This document shows, piece by piece, positions 24,737 through 34,481 of a stretch of DNA of 64,000 nucleotides. The translations under genes and the position numbers were made by a program. Positions within the stretch are counted from its first letter, which is position 1. Each line of letters starts with the position of its first letter. The DNA is from an uncultured Erysipelotrichaceae bacterium (GTDB lineage Bacteria > Bacillota_I > Bacilli_A > Erysipelotrichales > Erysipelotrichaceae): positions 1-64,000 of the forward strand of contig CANOSP010000009.1 in NCBI GenBank assembly GCA_947569705.1, given 5' to 3'. Below the pieces are notes generated by a model. It did no database searches and had not been told where the DNA came from. It worked only from the letters and a program-made list of their open reading frames with translations.

Positions 24737-25525
24737 TTAAGGGAGCGGATGAAAAGTCGGAATCATGTCTTGAAATGTACAATATTCACGAAAACCGATA
24801 GACTTCAATGCGTCGATAACTTGTGTAAAATGAGCAGCTAAATGTTCCTCTTTATGAGAATCGGAACCAAGCGTAATGATACGCCCGCCCAGTTCATAAT
24901 ACAGTGCTAAAATTTCACGACAAGGTGTTAAATCAGGCAAATGATAACGAAAGCTGGAAGTGTTTACTTCAATACCTTTCTTCTCTTGAATCGCAAGCTT
25001 TAATATTTTTTCAATGATGTCTTTAGATTTTGCGAACGGATAAATTCCGCATGCATCATCACGCTTGATCGCATCCAAATGCGCCAGTACACTGTAGTTG
25101 TGATATTGCTTCATCACTTGATAGATTTCTTCATAATAAGCAGTATTGTATTGTTCTTGTGTTTTTCCTCTTTGAAAGTCTTGATTCCAAAATTCTTTAT
25201 TATCTACCTGATGACAGGATAATAATACAAAGTCAAAGGAATAGGTATCATAAAGCTTTGCGAAATCGGGAATCGTATGTACCTGCATTCCGAACTCCGC
25301 ACCTGCTTTAAGGTTTAATTTGTTTCCGTAGATCTTTCTGCAGCGGTTCAGCTCAGAAAAAAATGCCGGATAGTCACAAACTTGGTTTGGCTTCATACCG
25401 AAATCGGTATGTTCACAAAAACAGATTTCATCCAAACCGAGTGAAATTGCTTTTTTTACAACCTCTTCCATCGGATAGACACTGTCATCACTGAATGCGG
25501 TATGAACATGATAATCACAAAGCAT
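24737..25525 (-). CDS. PHP-family histidinol-phosphatase-like phosphoesterase
   Basis: 262 residues. Metal motifs of the PHP fold are clear: 'DYHVHTAFSDDS' at the N-terminus, 'CEHTDFG', 'SCHQVD', 'LAHLDAIKR' and C-terminal 'TLGSDSHKEE'. The layout is that of HisK-type histidinol phosphatase, but no his genes are nearby, so another phosphomonoester is possible. Its 3' end abuts the DnaA-box cluster, whose palindrome at 24706-24730 may act as its terminator. Confidence 0.8.
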   Translation of the reverse strand: MLCDYHVHTAFSDDSVYPMEEVVKKAISLGLDEICFCEHTDFGMKPNQVCDYPAFFSELNRCRKIYGNKLNLKAGAEFGMQVHTIPDFAKLYDTYSFDFVLLSCHQVDNKEFWNQDFQRGKTQEQYNTAYYEEIYQVMKQYHNYSVLAHLDAIKRDDACGIYPFAKSKDIIEKILKLAIQEKKGIEVNTSSFRYHLPDLTPCREILALYYELGGRIITLGSDSHKEEHLAAHFTQVIDALKSIGFREYCTFQDMIPTFHPLP

Positions 25526-25557
25526 AATCCACTTCCTCTCTTGCGCATAATGGTATC

Positions 25558-25621
25558 AAAAAAACAGCCGATATGCAAGTGCGAGATACAAACCAAATCG
25601 TACACTTCAGAAAACGGCTGT
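25558..25621 (-). terminator. Terminator of the GDT1-family gene
   Basis: On the minus strand ACAGCCG ... CGGCTGT with a nested AAGTG/CACTT pair, followed by seven T. Confidence 0.65.
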
Positions 25622-25658
25622 TATATAAAAGGGACATAATTGCCTTATGAAATCATCC

Positions 25659-26300
25659 TTACTGTTGAAAACGACGGCTTCGCGTATAACAGAGATATGC
25701 CGCAGCGATTAAAACCGTACTGTATATCCATATAATCACGGTATTTGCCGTGAATACTTCAAAGATATTTAAAGAGCCGAACCCAAAGAAAATAAAGGAA
25801 GAAACAACTTTTACAAAGTCCTCACTGAAATGAGCGAATATGAATTTTCCCGCAAAGACACCGATCAAATTGGCTGCGATTAAACCGAGTGAAGAACCGA
25901 GAAAAATCGGAAAGTGTGCGTCCATATGATCGGCAGCGAACGCTACAGTGGCAAGCTGTGTTTTATCACCGAGTTCCGCCAATAAAAATGTGAACGCAAT
26001 AGCTAAAATCGGAATGCGGAAATTGAATGAATGCGCATCTTCATCCTTTGTAGGCTTTAAATTGATCATGCCGAAAATCAAGAAGATAGCGGCAGCACAT
26101 AGCTTTACCGCTTCCATCGGAATCAGTGTACCGATTAGATCGCCTGCCAGTACCGATAAAGCAGATATCATTAATACACCGCTGATCATACCGATGATGA
26201 CCTCTCGCATTTTGTATTTGTTGGTAAGTGCCATAATCATTAATTGTGTTTTATCTGCCATTTCAGCCAAAAAGATTAAAAGGAAAGTATGCAGAATCAT
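25659..26300 (-). CDS. GDT1/TMEM165 (UPF0016) family cation exporter
   Basis: 213 residues, six or seven membrane helices in two homologous halves. Each half carries the family signature: 'AEMADKTQLMIMAL' in the first and 'LAELGDKTQLATVAF' in the second. The acidic E-x-x-D residues line a Mn2+/Ca2+ pathway. Bacterial members export manganese. I looked for a yybP-ykoY Mn riboswitch upstream and saw none; GAGGTGATG precedes the ATG. May be read from the upstream M42 gene despite the hairpin between them. Confidence 0.88.
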   Translation of the reverse strand: MILHTFLLIFLAEMADKTQLMIMALTNKYKMREVIIGMISGVLMISALSVLAGDLIGTLIPMEAVKLCAAAIFLIFGMINLKPTKDEDAHSFNFRIPILAIAFTFLLAELGDKTQLATVAFAADHMDAHFPIFLGSSLGLIAANLIGVFAGKFIFAHFSEDFVKVVSSFIFFGFGSLNIFEVFTANTVIIWIYSTVLIAAAYLCYTRSRRFQQ

Positions 26301-26346
26301 AACATCACCTCAGTAAAGGTTATGTTGATAGGAACTGCAGTATGAA

Positions 26347-26371
26347 AAAAACGTGCGATTTTCACACGTTT
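26347..26371 (-). terminator. Terminator of the M42 peptidase gene
   Basis: AAACGTG / loop / CACGTT followed by TTTTTTC on the minus strand. Confidence 0.75.
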
Positions 26372-26375
26372 TCAA

Positions 26376-27416
26376 TTAATCCATGCAAATATAAGCAGCC
26401 ACAAGCTTCATTGTTTGTTCCACAGCGTTGTAATGAGTACGCTCCATGCCGTGACTCGCATGAACTCCGGGACCGATCAACGCACCGCGAATATCATGCC
26501 CGGCATGCAGGGCAGCTGTTACATCGGACTGATAAAAAGGATAGATATCGACTGCATAGTTTAAGTCTAATGCTTTTGCCAGTTTCATCAGTTTAGAAGT
26601 CATTTCATAGTCATACGGACCGCCGGAATCTTTGGCACATATGGATACATCTAATTCCGTACAGCTCAGATCCAAGCCGATACAACCCATATCGACTGCC
26701 AACACTTCATGGATATGAGACGGAATCCAGCATCCGCCGTGTCCCACTTCTTCAAAGGATGTCAACATCACCAAAATATTGCATTTCGGCTTTTGGTTTG
26801 CTTTGGATAAAGCGTGCAGCACACCCATAATTGCACTTACGGAGATTTTATCATCTAAGAAGCGTGATTTAATAAATCCGTTTTCCAATATTTCAACTTT
26901 AGGATCAATCGCTACAATATCACCGTTTTCAATTCCCAACTTTTTCACATCGTCGGCACAGTTTACGACTTCATCGATGCGTATTTCCATATGCTCATCA
27001 TCTCTTGTCAGCTGTGCGCTGTCTTTATAGACATGTGCCGCACAGGAAGTAGAAAGAATCGTTCCGCTGTAGCACTTTTGATCTCTTGTATAAATGCGGC
27101 AATATTCACCGTCTAATGTAGGCATCAGCGGTCCGCCGATTCTCGTTACCGCCAGCTTACCGTCACTTTTGATCGATCGTACCATTAATCCGAGTGTATC
27201 GAAATGTGCGGTTAATGCGATCGTCTGTTCGCTGTTTTCTCCGTCAACGGAGATATACAGATTGCCTTTTTGGTTATAATAAGTTTTATAACCTAAAGCC
27301 TCTGCTTCCTGTTGGATCATTTTTGATGCTGCCTGCGTATAACTGCTCGGACTGTCAATTGCCAACAAGTGCTTCGCAAAATCTAAAACATATTGCTTAT
27401 CAAATACTAAATTCAT
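26376..27416 (-). CDS. M42-family metallo-aminopeptidase
   Basis: 346 residues. Dinuclear-zinc layout of the M42 (PepA/FrvX, dodecameric TET) family: 'ALTAHFDTLGLMVRSIKSDG' with the first His-Asp, 'SRFLDDKISVSAIMG' with the bridging Asp, 'TSFEEVGHGG' with the catalytic glutamates, and C-terminal 'PGVHASHGMERTH' with the last His. Cytosolic, trims peptides from the N-terminus. No evidence of transport genes nearby. Its hairpin terminator lies downstream. Confidence 0.88.
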   Translation of the reverse strand: MNLVFDKQYVLDFAKHLLAIDSPSSYTQAASKMIQQEAEALGYKTYYNQKGNLYISVDGENSEQTIALTAHFDTLGLMVRSIKSDGKLAVTRIGGPLMPTLDGEYCRIYTRDQKCYSGTILSTSCAAHVYKDSAQLTRDDEHMEIRIDEVVNCADDVKKLGIENGDIVAIDPKVEILENGFIKSRFLDDKISVSAIMGVLHALSKANQKPKCNILVMLTSFEEVGHGGCWIPSHIHEVLAVDMGCIGLDLSCTELDVSICAKDSGGPYDYEMTSKLMKLAKALDLNYAVDIYPFYQSDVTAALHAGHDIRGALIGPGVHASHGMERTHYNAVEQTMKLVAAYICMD

Positions 27417-27451
27417 ATCTTTACCTAAAAAGCATTTCAGCTTTTCCCTTT

Positions 27452-28078
<627 letters not shown>

Positions 28079-28112
28079 TTATTATGCATGAGATTCAGCA
28101 TAAACAGCGGCT

Positions 28113-29531
28113 TTAGTTTAGTTCTGATAATAAATCCAACATTTGATCCATCAGCTTTTTTAGCTGCCGACTATGAACAACTTTATCGGCAAACGGGATT
28201 TTAAGCATTAAAACGGAATTAAGGACCATTGCCTCACATAAATGATTCCACAACAGATCAAACTGTTGTCTGATTTCCGAATTCGTAAACAGATTATGGT
28301 TCGGCTTATATTGTTCCAATTCATCAAGAGATGTGACAGCGGTGATTTGATACTGTTTCACTTTAGGATCTAAAATACATAAAATATCAACTTTATGAAA
28401 TTGTGTGCTTTTTTCATATGTGGTAAAGGGAAGAATCATGTGAGTATTTTTCGCTTGTTCGTTGATTAAGACTGCGGCTGTCAGTTTTTCTAAAATACTT
28501 TCTTTGCTTAAGGAATCGGTATGAATATAGGACCCGATTTGTACTCCGGTAGTAGAAACAGCCTCATCTAACAGATGAAGAACACCGTAGTTTTCAAATA
28601 CCGGATCGTAAGTGATGTTGTGCTTTTGCAGATGTTTCAATAAGGCATCGGTAAAAATGCTCAGCTGATGACTCGATTGTGCATAAATCAAGGTTCCGTA
28701 GCTTTGATTATTTCGTTCAATATCAAACATGGTTCCTGAAAGTACATAATCCTGCTGTTGTAATTTGATCAGGGAAATCAGTGATTGTATCATATGCAGA
28801 CATTCGTTGATGGAAAAATCATTTTCATTCTGCTTGATGCTGCAGCCGATATATTGGTTGTAATTACGATCATAAGTAATGATGTTTTGATCCATCGGCA
28901 TTTGAATACCGTAAAGCAATAAAAAATCATGACGAGATAATTTGGCATTCAGTGAATAGAGGGAAGAAATAGCTGTTGCATATGCGGCGAGTGCTTTGGG
29001 AATCAGAATAAGTCCGTGCAGCGAAGCAGCCTGTACGGATAGTGCCAAATAGTTTTGAGGATCGATGGATAAGGAATGAAAAGGAAAGCCGCAGTCGTAT
29101 TGTATGCAGGCACTTTTCTGCTTCGGTAAGTTGATACCGGTACGACGATGAATCAATATTTCATCAATAATTGCTATTTTATCACAAGGGAGATACGTAT
29201 AAGGATGCGCAAGCGCACAAGGTGAGGTGTGAAACAGACAGTCAAAATGGAATTGGTGAGTGTGCAGCACGGCTTCATTTCGCTGCGACAGCTTGCACAT
29301 TGTCACATACAGTTGATTTAACTTTTGTTCTTGCACCTCTTGTCCGATCAAGTATTTTTCACATTTACGAATATAATCAATAAAGATCAATAGGGACGGA
29401 TGCGGATAGGGTGTCTTGGTCAAGAGCGTATAAACGAGTGACGGCGCAATGTCGTAAGGGTAGGTGTTTAATACTGTATCTAAGTATTGTTTGGGAGTGA
29501 GTGGTTCATAAAAGATTAATGTGTGATACAT
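28113..29531 (-). CDS. Hypothetical protein, 472 residues
   Basis: Soluble-looking protein rich in Leu, His, Tyr and Gln, without signal peptide, membrane segment or motif I recognise. There are several cysteines in the first third ('FDCLFHTSPCALAHP') but no metal-site spacing. GAGGCGA precedes the ATG, the frame is long and unbroken, and codon use matches neighbours, so it is a real gene. Its 3' end lies ~145 bp from pyrR with no clear terminator. Function not assignable. Confidence 0.6.
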   Translation of the reverse strand: MYHTLIFYEPLTPKQYLDTVLNTYPYDIAPSLVYTLLTKTPYPHPSLLIFIDYIRKCEKYLIGQEVQEQKLNQLYVTMCKLSQRNEAVLHTHQFHFDCLFHTSPCALAHPYTYLPCDKIAIIDEILIHRRTGINLPKQKSACIQYDCGFPFHSLSIDPQNYLALSVQAASLHGLILIPKALAAYATAISSLYSLNAKLSRHDFLLLYGIQMPMDQNIITYDRNYNQYIGCSIKQNENDFSINECLHMIQSLISLIKLQQQDYVLSGTMFDIERNNQSYGTLIYAQSSHQLSIFTDALLKHLQKHNITYDPVFENYGVLHLLDEAVSTTGVQIGSYIHTDSLSKESILEKLTAAVLINEQAKNTHMILPFTTYEKSTQFHKVDILCILDPKVKQYQITAVTSLDELEQYKPNHNLFTNSEIRQQFDLLWNHLCEAMVLNSVLMLKIPFADKVVHSRQLKKLMDQMLDLLSELN

Positions 29532-29620
29532 AAAAATCGCCTCTGAACTATTTTATGATTCGGCAGTTTTTGCGTGCATAATGCGAAATATTTCAGAAAT
29601 GCTAATGATGAGGTGATACT

Positions 29621-29797
29621 ATGTATTATAATTATCATGCACAGGCTAAAAAGTTGATTCAGACGGGGCATTTAACTCATTATGAATTTGTGGATCGATG
29701 GAATCATATTGCGCCTGCTCTTGTCTTATTTTTTGATAATCATCAGCCTATGCCGATCAGAGAAGAACGATGGAGTGAGTACCTGCAAATATTGTAG
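29621..29797 (+). CDS. Small conserved-looking protein, 58 residues
   Basis: ATG 29621 behind GAGGTGATA, stop TAG at 29795-29797. It reads MYYNYHAQAKKLIQTG at the start and includes 'YEFVDRWNHIAPALVLFFDN' and 'PMPIREERWSEYLQIL' at the end. Composition (aromatic, charged, no low complexity) and the good ribosome site argue that it is translated. I do not recognise its family. It lies between a divergent hypothetical gene and tRNA-Trp. Confidence 0.6.
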   Translation: MYYNYHAQAKKLIQTGHLTHYEFVDRWNHIAPALVLFFDNHQPMPIREERWSEYLQIL

Positions 29798-29837
29798 CGA
29801 ATCATCTTAATAATTATCAGAAAAATTCATTTTAGTG

Positions 29838-29866
29838 TTGCCAGTTTGTTTGAAATATGGTAATAT
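29838..29866 (+). promoter_or_regulatory. tRNA-Trp promoter
   Basis: TTGCCA at 29838-29843, 17-bp spacer, TAATAT at 29861-29866; 17 bp before the tRNA. Confidence 0.7.
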
Positions 29867-29883
29867 ATTTTAGCAGTCAATTT

Positions 29884-29957
29884 AGGGGTGTAGTACAATG
29901 GTAGTATGATGGTCTCCAAAACCACAGACGCGGGTTCGATTCCTGCCACCCCTGCCA
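29884..29957 (+). tRNA. tRNA-Trp (anticodon CCA)
   Basis: Complete cloverleaf: acceptor AGGGGTG pairs with CACCCCT (29947-29953), anticodon loop CTCCAAA with CCA at 29916-29918, T arm containing GGTTCGATTCC, discriminator G and an encoded CCA at the 3' end. 74 nt. Confidence 0.96.
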
Positions 29958-29966
29958 TATGATAAT

Positions 29967-29993
29967 AAAAGCCTTTGTTTAAAGGCTTTTTTA
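29967..29993 (+). terminator. Terminator after tRNA-Trp
   Basis: AAAAGCCTTT / GTTT / AAAGGCTTTT followed by TT. Confidence 0.85.
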
Positions 29994-30235
29994 ATGCTCT
30001 GAAATAGCAAAACCAGAAAAAATCCCGAAAAAGTGTGCTTTTTTACTGATGCCGGATAATATAAGATCCTGTCTGTATTATATGCTGTCGCAAAATAAAT
30101 ATCAAGAAAGCGTCATAACATAAGCGCTCAGACGAGCGTTTTTTATCATATCGGGAAAAGTTAAGAAACTTATTTACTCATATAAAAAACCGATGATTAG
30201 CTATCGATCATCAGCTTTTATGTATATTCATCAGC
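29994..30235. other. Intergenic region with two hairpins
   Basis: A + strand hairpin CGCTC-AGAC-GAGCG (30125-30138) followed by six T has no gene upstream except the already terminated tRNA, so a short unannotated RNA (roughly 30060-30144) is possible. On the minus strand GATGAT/ATCATC at about 30190-30213 followed by a T-run probably terminates the SNF2 gene. Confidence 0.4.
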
Positions 30236-33200
30236 TTAAAATAAGTTTAAAATATCCTCTTGGGTCATTGAAGTAATAATTCCGTCGCTGTTTGTAATAA
30301 TCGAATCACCGAGCGCTCGTTTCTGTTCCTGTAGATTCATAATTCGCTCTTCAATCGTATCTTTTGCAATCAGCTTAAACACTTGGACATTGTTATGTTG
30401 ACCGATGCGGTATGCACGATCGGTTGCCTGATTCTGTGCGGAGATATTCCACCACGGATCAAAATGAATTACTACTTCGGCACTCGTTAAATTCAAACCT
30501 GTACCACCTGCTTTTAAAGAAATCAGGAAGATCGGTATATCATTCGTATTAAATGCATTTACCAAATGCTGACGCTGTGCCTTCGGCGTAGAGCCTTTTA
30601 ATAGGTAATACGGAATACCGCGATTAATCAATTCATCTTCAATCATTGACAACAGAGAAGTAAACTGTGAGAACAATAAAATCTTCTTATCCGCTTGAAT
30701 ACAACTTTCCACTAACTCCATGCAGGCTTCTAATTTCGCTGAAGATCCTTGATAATTATCATAGACTAAACGAGGATCGCAACAGAATTGACGCAGTCTT
30801 GTCAACATACTCAATACCATAATTCGTGATTTTTGGAAGCCTTTTTCCGCAAATGACGCCTGTAAATCATCACGTATTAAAGCCACATTTGCCATATACA
30901 GCTTACGTGCATCTTCATCAAGATCAATTAACAGCGTATTTTCTACTTTTTCCGGTAATTCCTTCAATACATCTTTCTTAACTCTTCGCAGAATAAACGG
31001 CTCTACCATACGGCGAAGTTCCTGCAATACGGTAATATTGTTATCCTTTACGATCGGGATTTCATACATTCCTTTGAAATATTGATAGTGATATAAGTAT
31101 CCCGGCATCAAGAAATCAAATACCGACCATAACTCTGCCAAAGAATTTTCAATCGGTGTACCAGTTAAAGCAAACTTATGTAGCGAATGAATCTGTTTTA
31201 CACTGAGTGCATTTTTTGTCGCATGATTCTTAATATACTGTGCTTCATCTAAAATATGATATGTAAATGTAATTGAGTCATATTCATCAATATCACGTTT
31301 CAGATAATCATAAGAGGTAATCATAACATCATAATCCTTCTGCTTGCGAATCAACGCCTTGCGCTCATCACTGCTTCCGGAAATAATAAGGCTGCTGACA
31401 TTGCGTGAGAATTTATCAATTTCATGCTGCCAGTTCAGTAACAGCGAAGAAGGACAAACGACAAGGGCAGAGAATTCAGGGTGTTCATTCTTTTCTGCCT
31501 GCAATAACGCGATTACCTGAATGGTTTTACCGATTCCCATATCATCGGCTAAAATACCGTTGAAGCCGTACCCTGCCATTGTTTTCAGCCAACGAAAGCC
31601 GGTTTTTTGATAATTACGCAGCGTATTCTTCATGTAAGGCGGAACTTCAAAATCGCAATCGGTAAAGTTCTTGATATTGCGGACAATTTCCTTAAAGCCG
31701 GTATCTCGCTCTATTTGAATCATTTCACTTTGTTTCATAATATTATCCAAGTATAAAGAACGGAATTTATCAACGACAATTTTGCCTTTTTTCAAATCCT
31801 GATCTTTTACATGAATACCGTCGAGAATAAATGACAGCTCAGATAAGGCGCTGTCCTCAATATTAACAAATCCGCCGTCTTTCATCCGATAATATTTGCG
31901 ATGCGCGCGATATGCCTGTAATACATCGGCAAGCTCATCAATCGGGAAATCATATGTATTAAAATCAATCTCCAACAGGTTTGATTCAATTCTGACACCC
32001 ATTGATACATGAAAATGATTTTTAATTTCGATACTGTTAATTGCTTCACTCGCATAAATTTCACAATGTTTATTTAATTCCTGCAGTCCGTGGTTAATGA
32101 ACTCATAGATTGCATCTTGTGAATTTTCGATATAAGCAAATTGTCCGGCGGCATCTACCCCTGTAATATAGCGTGACAAGACTAAGCGCACGGCAATTTC
32201 TTCATTAAAGTTGCGTGTTGTCGCAATCGTTTCATTTGTGAAGGCATTGAATTCTTCTAAACCGTAACAGTATAATAAGCGCAGTGAAATCGTATTGATT
32301 CGCGGCATATCCACATATAAACGGCAAACGAGCGGCAACGGCGCATATTGCGAAATATCAGCACCGTTAATATCAATATAATCCTTGATTGACATAATGA
32401 CATTATTATAAAAAGCAGGCATATGCTCTTCGGCAATGATCAGAGGTTCCTTTTTCTTTGATAAAATGCTTAACAAATCGGTACAATGCTTTGTATAGTC
32501 CTCATCACAGCGATATAAGCAGTGTTGAAATAATACATAAATATGCTTTACCCCTGTGAATACTAAAAATTTACCGTTATGCAAAGTGATTTGATATTGA
32601 TCGGAAGCTTTTTCTACTTGAATGGTAAACGGTGGATTTTGATCAATAAATTTCATATTAATCAATGTTTTCTCTTTGATACGATACATCACATCACAAT
32701 TTTGATACATCGCAAAGAATTCATCCAAGGCATGCGGTGTTAAACAGAGATTCTTATTCTCGGGACAGTTGCGATAACGATAAGTGGTTAAAAAATACGG
32801 TGTATCGTAACGATGAGAAAATAAGAAGTCCAGCAGCTTTTGAGAAGCATCGTCAAAGCTGTGGCGATTATGTAAAAATTCAAGTTCACGTCCGTAGCGT
32901 TTCTTTACATTGTTATCAATATCATCTAAAAAATTACTGATGTTTTTTACATTATATTGTTTTGTATCCTTTAGCTTTAAGGTGACAGCGATTACACCGT
33001 GAGAGCGAAGCTCAAGAATCGGTTCAATATGAATATTTGCTTTAATATTCATAGCCAAGCTTGAATAAATAATTGTATTTTCATAAGAATTCATCAGCTG
33101 TAAAGCATAGGGGTCCTTCATCACTGTTTGTTCGGTATCGACTTGCTTTTGCTGATGCTGCTGTTGATCCTCATAGATTTTATACAATACGGCAACACAG

Positions 33201-33466
33201 TGCGTACAAGGCAGCTGCGTTTCCTTATGAGCCGCACAGCTGCACATATGTGCTTTAATCAGATAATCATCTTTATCAACGGACATATTAATTTCATGAT
33301 AATGCTTATCATCTTGAACAGTCGCATTAATCAATATAATTTCGGCATTGGAAAAATCGTCGATTTCCAAAGAAACGACGTTTTTTTCTTTTACCATCTG
33401 AACTCCCGCTTCATAAACAGCATCTGATCCAGCGAAGTCTTTGATTTGTGCGATTGTAAATTCCAT
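30236..33466 (-). CDS. SWIM zinc-finger SNF2-family helicase
   Basis: 1076 residues. A SWIM finger lies near the N-terminus (about residues 78-100, CSC...CTHC in 'CSCAAHKETQLPCTHC'), then a ~480-residue helicase-associated region. The C-terminal ~450 residues hold the SNF2 motor: 'GILADDMGIGKTIQVIALL' (motif I), 'HILDEAQYIKNHATKN' (motif II, DEAQ), 'FALTGTPIENSLAELWSVFD' (III), 'LLFSQFTSLLSMIEDEL' (IV), 'KAGGTGLNLTSAEVVIHFDP' (V) and 'QATDRAYRIGQ' (VI). It is a DNA-dependent ATPase translocase of uncertain role. ATG 33466 is preferred over 33487, with AGGAAGG upstream. Common in Bacillota, not part of a defence cluster here. Confidence 0.9.
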   Translation of the reverse strand: MEFTIAQIKDFAGSDAVYEAGVQMVKEKNVVSLEIDDFSNAEIILINATVQDDKHYHEINMSVDKDDYLIKAHMCSCAAHKETQLPCTHCVAVLYKIYEDQQQHQQKQVDTEQTVMKDPYALQLMNSYENTIIYSSLAMNIKANIHIEPILELRSHGVIAVTLKLKDTKQYNVKNISNFLDDIDNNVKKRYGRELEFLHNRHSFDDASQKLLDFLFSHRYDTPYFLTTYRYRNCPENKNLCLTPHALDEFFAMYQNCDVMYRIKEKTLINMKFIDQNPPFTIQVEKASDQYQITLHNGKFLVFTGVKHIYVLFQHCLYRCDEDYTKHCTDLLSILSKKKEPLIIAEEHMPAFYNNVIMSIKDYIDINGADISQYAPLPLVCRLYVDMPRINTISLRLLYCYGLEEFNAFTNETIATTRNFNEEIAVRLVLSRYITGVDAAGQFAYIENSQDAIYEFINHGLQELNKHCEIYASEAINSIEIKNHFHVSMGVRIESNLLEIDFNTYDFPIDELADVLQAYRAHRKYYRMKDGGFVNIEDSALSELSFILDGIHVKDQDLKKGKIVVDKFRSLYLDNIMKQSEMIQIERDTGFKEIVRNIKNFTDCDFEVPPYMKNTLRNYQKTGFRWLKTMAGYGFNGILADDMGIGKTIQVIALLQAEKNEHPEFSALVVCPSSLLLNWQHEIDKFSRNVSSLIISGSSDERKALIRKQKDYDVMITSYDYLKRDIDEYDSITFTYHILDEAQYIKNHATKNALSVKQIHSLHKFALTGTPIENSLAELWSVFDFLMPGYLYHYQYFKGMYEIPIVKDNNITVLQELRRMVEPFILRRVKKDVLKELPEKVENTLLIDLDEDARKLYMANVALIRDDLQASFAEKGFQKSRIMVLSMLTRLRQFCCDPRLVYDNYQGSSAKLEACMELVESCIQADKKILLFSQFTSLLSMIEDELINRGIPYYLLKGSTPKAQRQHLVNAFNTNDIPIFLISLKAGGTGLNLTSAEVVIHFDPWWNISAQNQATDRAYRIGQHNNVQVFKLIAKDTIEERIMNLQEQKRALGDSIITNSDGIITSMTQEDILNLF

Positions 33467-33602
33467 TTCTATCAACCTTCCTGTCATTATATTTTATCAT
33501 TTTTTTATTACTTTTTGCATATGTTTATGAAATAAAATTAAAATTAATTCCTATACGCATTTCATTATGCAGGAAGAAGCTGTTAAATTAGATATATGAA
33601 AG

Positions 33603-34352
33603 CTATTTGTTTGATTTTAATGCCTTTTGAAGAATGGCATCGGCACGTTCAACCTCTGTTTTAGGGCAAGGGGGAATATGGTCGAGGGTGTAAGGGATAC
33701 CCAGTTCTTTCCATTTGTATACACCGAGTGTGTGATAGGGAAGTACCTCGATTTTTTCCACATGATCCAATGTTTCGATAAATGCACGCAGTTCTTCCAA
33801 ATAAACATCACTGTAATGTTTTGTCGGAAGCAGAACATGGCGAATCCAAAACGGCTTGTTGTGATCGCTTAAATAGCGAGCCATCTGTAATATGTTCTGA
33901 TTGGTATGACCGGTTAAATCCTTATGAACAGTGTCGTCAATATGCTTGATATCCAAGAGAAATAAATCTGTGACTTCAAGTAATTGTTGAAATTTGCTTA
34001 AAAATACCGGATCGTTTGAAAACGGCTGAGCACTCGTATCAATGGTAATGTGAATATCATGTGCTTTTGCCATGGTACAGAATTCTATCAAAAAATCCAG
34101 CTGTAACAGCGGTTCGCCGCCGCTGAGCGTAATGCCGCCGTTTGTTCCCCAATAAGAGCGGTAACGAAGCGCTTTTTCCAGTATTTCTTCACATGTTTGT
34201 TTGTTTTGTTCGGAAATGTTCCAAGTATCGGGATTATGACAAAAGCGGCAGCGCATTTTGCAGCCCTGTAAAAAGATAACATAGCGAACTCCGGGACCGT
34301 CCACCGATCCGAAGGTTTCAACGGAATGAATTGCACCGAGATATTTTGACAT
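33603..34352 (-). CDS. pflA: Pyruvate formate-lyase-activating enzyme
   Basis: 249 residues, radical-SAM enzyme. The 4Fe-4S cluster motif C31-x3-C35-x2-C38 ('LQGCKMRCRFCHNPDTW') and the preceding 'SVETFGSVDGPGVRYVIFLQ' are diagnostic, as is 'GGITLSGGEPLLQ'. It installs the glycyl radical on PflB, encoded 129 bp upstream on the same strand. An unusually weak ribosome site and the stem-loop at 34415-34444 between the genes suggest lower output than pflB. Confidence 0.95.
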   Translation of the reverse strand: MSKYLGAIHSVETFGSVDGPGVRYVIFLQGCKMRCRFCHNPDTWNISEQNKQTCEEILEKALRYRSYWGTNGGITLSGGEPLLQLDFLIEFCTMAKAHDIHITIDTSAQPFSNDPVFLSKFQQLLEVTDLFLLDIKHIDDTVHKDLTGHTNQNILQMARYLSDHNKPFWIRHVLLPTKHYSDVYLEELRAFIETLDHVEKIEVLPYHTLGVYKWKELGIPYTLDHIPPCPKTEVERADAILQKALKSNK

Positions 34353-34414
34353 AGCTTAAGCTGATATTGATCGTATCCAGCCGCAGGCTGAATTACGAAT
34401 ATCTTTTCCTTTCT

Positions 34415-34444
34415 AAAAGGCTTCGTCAAATGACGAGGCCTTTT
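34415..34444 (-). terminator. Stem-loop between pflB and pflA
   Basis: 14-bp arms (34415-34428 and 34431-34444) with one mismatch and a 2-nt loop. On the minus strand it ends in TTTTAG, a poor U-tract, so it is more likely a leaky terminator or mRNA-stabilising hairpin that sets the pflB:pflA ratio. Confidence 0.5.
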
Positions 34445-34481
34445 TATGTGTTTTATTGTAAAATGTGATCGTTTTTATCTA

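Noticed and set aside
26301-26346. yybP-ykoY manganese riboswitch before the GDT1-family gene
   Set aside because: The leader is too short and the conserved aptamer bases are not present.
30236-33466. SNF2 helicase as part of a DISARM- or Zorya-like defence system
   Set aside because: No methylase, nuclease or other partner genes on either side, and the SWIM-SNF2 layout is a common stand-alone gene in Bacillota.
33617-33872. Overlapping open frames on both strands within pflA
   Set aside because: pflA accounts for the region with all its radical-SAM motifs; the others lack starts and family resemblance.
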